Source: an uncultured Eubacteriales bacterium (GTDB lineage Bacteria > Bacillota > Clostridia > Oscillospirales > Acutalibacteraceae). From it: a DNA stretch of 5,088 nucleotides. This document shows positions 1 through 3,062 of the stretch, piece by piece. A program made the translations under genes and the position numbers. Under the pieces are notes generated by a model. That model did no database searches and was not told the origin of the DNA. It saw nothing but the letters and a program-made list of their open reading frames with translations. The stretch covers positions 1 to 5,088 of the forward strand of contig ONWY01000112.1 in the NCBI GenBank assembly GCA_900321665.1. The letters run 5' to 3'. The first letter of the stretch is position 1. Each line of letters begins with the position of its first letter.

Positions 1-1677
1 CGATTTTTTTTTTTTTTTTAATAAAAATAGTTTCTTGAAATTGCCGCTCCTGTAAAACTCTTCCAATTCATCTACACTCGGTTCATGAATAACACCAACG
101 CCGTTGTAATGAATATCAAGTTCTAAATGCCTTACACCATTAATTCTTATGGCTTTATGTACATCTATTCTTTCTATGAATTCATTAACAATTTCGGGCG
201 TTAATGTTTCCACTCTGGTAATTCGTTTTACTTTGTTGATGAAGGCTTGCAAATCGTCATACTTTTTGGTTTCCTCATTTAATTCTTCCGAAAGAATGGG
301 GATTTGCGATTTCAATTCATGCTGTTCATTTTCATAAGCTGCACTTAAAGTTGCAAACCGTTCATCACTGATTATTCCGTTTGCGTTGTTCTCAAAGAGT
401 TTCTGTATTAAACCGTCAATTTCTTTAACACGTTTTTGCTTTTTTGCCAAGTCATTTTTCTTTGCATTAAGAGTTTTTAAATTTTCGGAATGAAACTGTG
501 CCATTTGTAATTTGGCGAATATTGTTTCATAGTTCGTCACAAAGCTAAACACTCTTCGCATGTTTTCAAGCACAAGCTCATATACAACTTTTTCTCTAAT
601 ATAGTGAGTGGAACACTTTGTGTTATCTCTTCTGTATGTCGAGCAGAAAAATGCGGCACTTTCTCGTTTGTAGTTTTCTCTTGAACTGTAATACAGTTTG
701 CCGCCGCAATCAGCACAAAACAGTTTTCCTGAAAACATGCTAGATATTCCTGTGCGATTTTGTCTGTGTCTGCTTTTTCTGATTTCCTGTGCAAGAAAGA
801 AATCTTCTTCACTGATAATAGCAGGGTGCGTGTTTTTGAATATTCTCCACTCTTCCTTTGGTCGGTTAACCTTTTTCTTGTTTTTAAAAGATTTGTGCAT
901 GGTTCTGAAATTTACCGTATCACCGATATATTCCTGTTTGGAAAGAATTTTGCAAATAGTCTCGGTACACCAATTGTTTGGTCTTTCCGGCTCTTTGCCG
1001 CATTTCTTTCCGATGCTGTTCCAATATTCGGTCGGTGTCATGATTTTTTCACTGCGTAACCGTTTGGCAATTTGCAGTGGTCCCAACCCTTGAATGCAAA
1101 GTTTGAATATTCTTTTTACAATTTCTGCTGCCGGTTCATCAATTATCCACTCTTCGGGATTGTTCGGATTTTTCATATATCCAAACGGTGGGATGGTGGA
1201 TAGCGGTCTGCCGGAATTACCTTTGTTTCTAAAAACATTTCGGACTTTTTCACTGGTGTTCTTTGCATGCCATTCATTGAATAAATCTTTAAAGGCGACA
1301 GAATCATCCAAGCCTTTTGCGGTGTCGATATTATCCATAATGGCAATGTAACGCACACCAAGTCTGTCAAAATCTTCTTCCAAAAGTTGCCCGACAATTA
1401 AGCGGTTTCTTCCTAACCTCGAATGGTCTTTTACGATTATGGTTTCAATTTCGCCTTGCTCTGCAAGTTCCATAATTCTTAAAAACGCCGGGCGATTGAA
1501 AGTGACTCCGCTATAACCGTCATCAATAAAGAATTGGCAATTTAAAAAGCCGTTTTCTTTTGCGTACTTTTCAAGAATCTCCTGTTGATTTTTAATGGAA
1601 CCCGATACACCATCTGTTTCATCATCATGAGACAGTCGGCAGTAAAGGGCAGTTATTCGGTCTGTATTATTATTCAT
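1..1677 (-). CDS. Large serine recombinase (TnpX/TndX-like site-specific recombinase), 3' end at window edge
   Basis: Read from ATG at 1677 the frame stays open for 559 codons to the left edge, so the stop is not seen. The enzyme should cut and rejoin DNA at attachment sites through a phosphoserine intermediate, excising and integrating the element. The resolvase domain (about residues 7-150) has YCRLS with the likely nucleophile Ser16, then DDGYSG (52-57) and HSRLGRNR (85-92). A recombinase domain with PPFGY (163-167) follows at about 160-300. A zinc ribbon has CADC at 321-324 and further cysteines at 345 and 355. Residues 395-485 look like a coiled coil, and 490-530 resemble the DUF4368 tail of clostridial recombinases. 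The length is normal for the large serine family. The start is supported by GGAAAGGAG at 1682-1690, four bases before the ATG. The visible C-terminus is LFLLKKKKKS, encoded by a 16-base homopolymer at the edge, so the true end is uncertain. The family call is secure, but the closest subfamily is inferred. Confidence 0.95.
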   Translation of the reverse strand, partial: MNNNTDRITALYCRLSHDDETDGVSGSIKNQQEILEKYAKENGFLNCQFFIDDGYSGVTFNRPAFLRIMELAEQGEIETIIVKDHSRLGRNRLIVGQLLEEDFDRLGVRYIAIMDNIDTAKGLDDSVAFKDLFNEWHAKNTSEKVRNVFRNKGNSGRPLSTIPPFGYMKNPNNPEEWIIDEPAAEIVKRIFKLCIQGLGPLQIAKRLRSEKIMTPTEYWNSIGKKCGKEPERPNNWCTETICKILSKQEYIGDTVNFRTMHKSFKNKKKVNRPKEEWRIFKNTHPAIISEEDFFLAQEIRKSRHRQNRTGISSMFSGKLFCADCGGKLYYSSRENYKRESAAFFCSTYRRDNTKCSTHYIREKVVYELVLENMRRVFSFVTNYETIFAKLQMAQFHSENLKTLNAKKNDLAKKQKRVKEIDGLIQKLFENNANGIISDERFATLSAAYENEQHELKSQIPILSEELNEETKKYDDLQAFINKVKRITRVETLTPEIVNEFIERIDVHKAIRINGVRHLELDIHYNGVGVIHEPSVDELEEFYRSGNFKKLFLLKKKKKS

Positions 1678-1692
1678 AAAACTCCTTTCCAC

Positions 1693-1748
1693 AGCCGAAT
1701 ATGTATTGTAGGTGTGATCATAATAACATATTCGGCTTGACGTTTCAA
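1693..1748 (-). promoter_or_regulatory. Candidate recombinase promoter with a 12-bp inverted repeat around the -10 box
   Basis: On the minus strand TTGAAA (1748-1743) and TATTAT (1725-1720) are separated by 17 bases, a good match to a housekeeping sigma promoter. The -35 box overlaps the TGA stop of the upstream small gene (1745-1747). A perfect 12-bp inverted repeat, arms 1693-1704 and 1726-1737 with a 21-base loop, has one arm in the spacer and the other in the predicted 5' leader just before the ribosome binding site. No U-run follows, so it is not an intrinsic terminator. It could be an operator for the recombinase or another regulator, or an RNA hairpin near the start codon. The promoter is predicted from sequence only. 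Confidence 0.5.
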
Positions 1749-2011
1749 TCCGATTCCGAAAGTTTTTCGACATCCTGCTCTTTGAGTCCTAAAATGCGTA
1801 TCATTTTTTCTTGGATGCTTTCTTTTGCATCGGGATTAAAAAAAGTTTTCACGCTGTAAACAGTTCCGTCAATTTCTTTTTCAAAATCAATCGGTTGATT
1901 GAAAAGGGAATTTTTTAAAAAATATTTTCGTTCTTCCGGCGACATATTGGCAAGTTGATTATAGTATTTTTCAAGCCCTTGATTAATGAAATCGTACTGT
2001 TTTTTTGTCAA
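1745..2011 (-). CDS. Small TnpW-like accessory protein of the mobile element; start codon uncertain
   Basis: The coordinates use the TTG at 2011 and give 88 residues. The N-terminal half is charged and helical (KQYDFINQGLEKYY, then SPEERKYFL). The C-terminal part, about residues 41-79, has the pattern IDGTVYSVKTFF followed by KESIQEKMIRIL, which resembles the small TnpW-type proteins encoded beside clostridial transposon recombinases. Their biochemical role is not established. The gene lies 67 bases upstream of the recombinase, same strand, so it probably belongs to the same unit. The start is odd: the strong AAAGGAGG (2041-2048) lies 29 bases before the TTG, too far, but exactly eight bases before an in-frame ACG at 2032. 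From there the protein would begin xKRVKIRLTKKQYDF, which reads like a natural N-terminus. No ATG or GTG occurs in frame. I am confident that it is a real gene and moderately confident of the TnpW resemblance. Confidence 0.72.
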   Translation of the reverse strand: MTKKQYDFINQGLEKYYNQLANMSPEERKYFLKNSLFNQPIDFEKEIDGTVYSVKTFFNPDAKESIQEKMIRILGLKEQDVEKLSESD

Positions 2012-2040
2012 CCTAATCTTTACTCTTTTCGTTTTACATT

Positions 2041-2048
2041 CCTCCTTT
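2041..2048 (-). promoter_or_regulatory. Strong ribosome binding site placed before a non-standard start (ACG)
   Basis: AAAGGAGG is a near-perfect anti-16S match. At normal spacing it points to ACG at 2032, not to any ATG, GTG or TTG in the frame of the TnpW-like gene. An ATG at 2039 lies immediately after the site but is followed at once by TAA in its own frame (2036-2034), so it encodes nothing. The site therefore suggests that the true N-terminus is upstream of the TTG at 2011. Confidence 0.6.
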
Positions 2049-2089
2049 ATTCAAATAATTTTTAAAAGAATAATTTGTTTTTCATTTCT

Positions 2090-2114
2090 TTCTGATTGGT
2101 ATTTTTAATCAGAA
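2090..2114. repeat. 8-bp hairpin upstream of the TnpW-like gene
   Basis: Arms TTCTGATT (2090-2097) and AATCAGAA (2107-2114) enclose a nine-base loop. On the plus strand the stem is followed by TTTTTATTTTTT, so it could weakly terminate rightward transcription. No rightward gene is visible, so it may simply be a leader hairpin in the leftward transcript. Confidence 0.4.
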
Positions 2115-2160
2115 TTTTTATTTTTTGTATCAAAAACCAACCGAAAACAAAAATGCAAAT

Positions 2161-2441
2161 TTGCGTTGCGTCAGTGTAGCGAGCAGACCGTTTGTGCCAC
2201 ATTTTGGCAAAAACAGTATCTCGTTAGGAGGATAACCTCCTAAAACCTCCAACGCAAAAAATGAAAAATCAACTTTACTTTGAACGGGTTAAAGGGTGCC
2301 CCTTTGTAGTGAGCAATACTGTTTGTCCACACAAACAGTCTGCTCGCTACGACAACGCAATCAATTTTGAATTGTTGCGTTCAAGCTACCGTTTTTTCCA
2401 TTTGTGGATAAAAAGGGTCTGCTTGCTACGATAACGCAGAC
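2161..2441. repeat. Field of related short inverted and direct repeats forming several hairpins (possible oriT-like or structured region)
   Basis: The motif GTCTGCTCGCTAC occurs on the plus strand at 2338-2350, on the minus strand at 2188-2176, and with one change at 2417-2429. In the second and third copies named here the match extends: the plus-strand copies at 2338-2359 and 2417-2438 agree at 20 of 22 bases. A degenerate minus-strand copy lies at 2306-2320. Hairpins seen directly are 2224-2243 (perfect 8-bp stem, ATAA loop), 2291-2305 (6 bp, 3-base loop), 2306-2350 (10-bp stem with one T-G pair, then a 9-bp stem with CCAC loop), 2354-2381 (7 plus 5 bp) and 2417-2441 (6 bp). Clustered inverted repeats beside a mobile-element recombinase are typical of origins of transfer, protein-binding arrays or structured RNA. 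No relaxase gene is in the window, so the role is unproven. Confidence 0.7.
2306..2350. repeat. Long two-part hairpin (45 bases)
   Basis: The outer arms 2306-2315 and 2341-2350 pair over ten positions with a single T-G wobble. After a small asymmetric internal loop, the inner arms 2318-2326 and 2331-2339 pair perfectly over nine positions around the tetraloop CCAC. It is the strongest foldback in the window and contains one full copy of the local repeat motif in its right arm and a degenerate inverted copy in its left arm. It has no U-run on either side, so it is not a normal intrinsic terminator. Confidence 0.7.
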
Positions 2442-2543
2442 ACTTTTTAACGAAAGCTCGAACGCATAGGTTATCTCACCCACTATCTTGATAGGCAGTT
2501 CCGTTTTTACCGCCATATTTACTTCTTGCTTATGAAATTAATG

Positions 2544-2603
2544 GGGGTAGTTATCTTGCACCCTCGAAGTAAAAATGAACACTGATTGCAAGATAGGTGC
2601 CCC
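2544..2603. repeat. Long imperfect inverted repeat
   Basis: TATCTTGCA (2552-2560) pairs perfectly with TGCAAGATA (2587-2595). The pairing extends outward through one T-G pair, one mismatch, A-T, T-G and four G-C pairs, so GGGG at 2544-2547 meets CCCC at 2600-2603. The loop is 26 bases. Such a stem could be a recombinase or relaxase binding site, or a folded RNA element in the leftward transcript. A related short palindrome, CTATCTTGATAG, lies nearby at 2484-2495. Confidence 0.6.
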
Positions 2604-2670
2604 GATACTATATACTATCAAAAGTGTAAATTATACGGAAACCTTGTCGAAATGAATAAGGTTATTAACA

Positions 2671-2761
2671 AATAAAAATAAAAAGAGTCAGCATATAAAA
2701 CCGGTGGAGGTATCCCACAAACAAGGATGTAGGTTACCTTGGCGTTTTAATATCAGACTCT
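2671..2761 (-). ncRNA. Predicted structured leader or small RNA with terminator-like 3' end
   Basis: On the minus strand AGAGTC (2761-2756) pairs with GACTCT (2689-2684), which runs straight into a U-rich tract, TTTTTATTTTTATT, at about 2684-2671. Inside, TAAAAC (2749-2744) pairs with GTTTTA (2701-2696) across a symmetric six-by-six internal loop. The centre has further short complementary pieces such as ATCC/GGAT. The SOS promoter just upstream would begin transcription about 30 bases before the first arm. The whole could thus be a roughly 110-base RNA or an attenuator for the leftward genes. I do not recognise a known riboswitch or RNA family. The pairing is visible, but the function is inferred. 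Confidence 0.4.
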
Positions 2762-2773
2762 CACAAAAAACAA

Positions 2774-2825
2774 ATAGTCGAACAAATGTTCGACTATATT
2801 TTAACACATTTTTATCATTTGTCAA
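2774..2825 (-). promoter_or_regulatory. SOS-type promoter: consensus-like -35/-10 with a perfect Gram-positive LexA box at the start site
   Basis: On the minus strand TTGACA (2825-2820) and TAAAAT (2803-2798) are 16 bases apart. Six bases after the -10 begins CGAACAAATGTTCG in plus-strand reading (2779-2792), which fits the Bacillus/DinR LexA consensus CGAACRNRYGTTYG at every position. It is the core of a longer perfect palindrome at 2774-2797 (11-bp arms, two central bases). The operator overlaps the expected transcription start near 2791, so bound LexA would block initiation, and RecA-driven LexA cleavage after DNA damage would release it. The promoter points left, toward the structured RNA, the TnpW-like gene and the recombinase. 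No gene lies to its right on the plus strand. A binding site for a different repressor of the same element is the main alternative. Confidence 0.75.
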
Positions 2826-2828
2826 TGC

Positions 2829-2869
2829 TATTATAATAAAAAGTTTTTCAAATATAATTTATTATAATA
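2829..2869. repeat. AT-only 12-bp inverted repeat between operon terminator and SOS promoter
   Basis: TATTATAATAAA (2829-2840) is the perfect inverse of 2858-2869, with a 17-base loop. The 11-base TATTATAATAA also recurs as a direct repeat at 2829-2839 and 2860-2870. It lies just upstream of the SOS promoter -35 box and next to the operon terminator. It could be part of a bidirectional terminator, an upstream promoter element, or sequence at the junction between element and chromosome. Simple AT-rich composition could also produce it. Confidence 0.4.
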
Positions 2870-2903
2870 ATCCCTGCAAGCAGGGTTGGTGCTTGCAGGG
2901 ATT
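2869..2903 (-). terminator. Probable intrinsic terminator of the surface-protein/small-peptide operon
   Basis: AATCCCTGCAAGC (2869-2881) and GCTTGCAGGGATT (2891-2903) form a perfect 13-bp stem with a nine-base loop, starting ten bases after the stop codon of the 44-residue peptide gene. Leftward of the stem the transcript continues as an A/U-only stretch, ATTATAATAAATTATATTTG, which is not a clean U-run. Position and stem strength make termination of the leftward operon likely. Confidence 0.75.
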
Positions 2904-2912
2904 GGTGATTCA

Positions 2913-3047
2913 TTATAAGCCGAAAGATACCTGATCGGGAGTTTCCCAGTCTTCTCTTGTTGTTGTTTCAGGAGATGCCTCACTGGTCGCCAACACATCC
3001 GTAACCTCAAATTTAATCACTTCTAATTCGGGTGTTAAATATTTCAT
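2913..3047 (-). CDS. Small acidic 44-residue peptide, translationally coupled to the surface protein; function unknown
   Basis: ATG at 3047 to TAA at 2913-2915 encodes MKYLTPELEVIKFEVTDV followed by LATS and an acidic, Thr/Pro-rich tail that ends in VSFGL. The start is well supported: AGGAGGG (3056-3062) lies eight bases upstream and overlaps the stop codon of the surface-protein gene, so the two genes share an mRNA and are probably translationally coupled. There is no signal peptide, transmembrane segment or cysteine. The first 20 residues (PELEVIKFEVTDVL) look like an ordered beta segment and the rest looks disordered. From memory, short proteins with a similar PELEV...F...DV..TS start occur in gut Clostridia, but I know of no assigned function. 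A precursor peptide with leader and core is possible, although no modifying enzyme is visible here. A hairpin terminator follows. Confidence 0.75.
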   Translation of the reverse strand: MKYLTPELEVIKFEVTDVLATSEASPETTTREDWETPDQVSFGL

Positions 3048-3055
3048 TTGTATCG

Positions 3056-3062
3056 CCCTCCT
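3056..3062 (-). promoter_or_regulatory. Ribosome binding site overlapping the upstream stop codon
   Basis: The minus-strand sequence TAAGGAGGG contains both the stop of the surface-protein gene (3062-3064) and the binding site for the 44-residue peptide gene, which starts 8 bases later. Ribosomes ending the long gene are placed to restart on the short one. This arrangement fixes the start of the small gene at 3047. Confidence 0.8.

Larger units (their letters stand above)
2051..2868. other. Long intergenic region without a convincing gene, rich in inverted repeats and regulatory sites
   Basis: About 800 bases separate the TnpW-like gene from the terminator of the surface-protein operon. The reading frames are short and cross palindromes. 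The only small candidate I looked at closely is a 51-codon minus-strand frame at 2361-2516 with a weak ribosome binding site, which I do not call. From right to left the region holds an AT-only inverted repeat, an SOS promoter, a structured RNA ending in a U-rich tract, a long imperfect inverted repeat, and a field of related short repeats and hairpins. The last stretch before the small gene is strongly A+T rich. The layout is typical of the regulatory or transfer region of a mobile element and not of decayed genes, but that role is inference. Confidence 0.6.

Noticed and set aside
537..812. Minus-strand 91-codon frame
   Set aside because: It lies wholly inside the recombinase gene in another frame, and the recombinase frame has clear catalytic and zinc-ribbon motifs.
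698..1351. Several plus-strand frames of 85-131 codons with hydrophobic translations
   Set aside because: They are antisense to the recombinase coding region and show no family motif or ribosome binding site.
2161..2441. CRISPR array
   Set aside because: The repeats differ in orientation and spacing, are imperfect, and have no uniform spacers or cas genes nearby.
2361..2516. 51-codon minus-strand frame starting MAVKTELPIKIVGEITY
   Set aside because: It has only a weak ribosome binding site, and its second half reads through the repeat and hairpin field, so coding is doubtful. The first 20 residues look protein-like and could be a gene remnant.
2051..2760. Group II intron or known riboswitch
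   Set aside because: I found no domain V-like hairpin, no intron reverse transcriptase and no conserved core that I can match to a known riboswitch class.
2704..2934. 76-codon plus-strand frame
   Set aside because: It crosses the predicted RNA fold, the LexA palindrome, the AT inverted repeat and the terminator hairpin. The translation is low in family signal.
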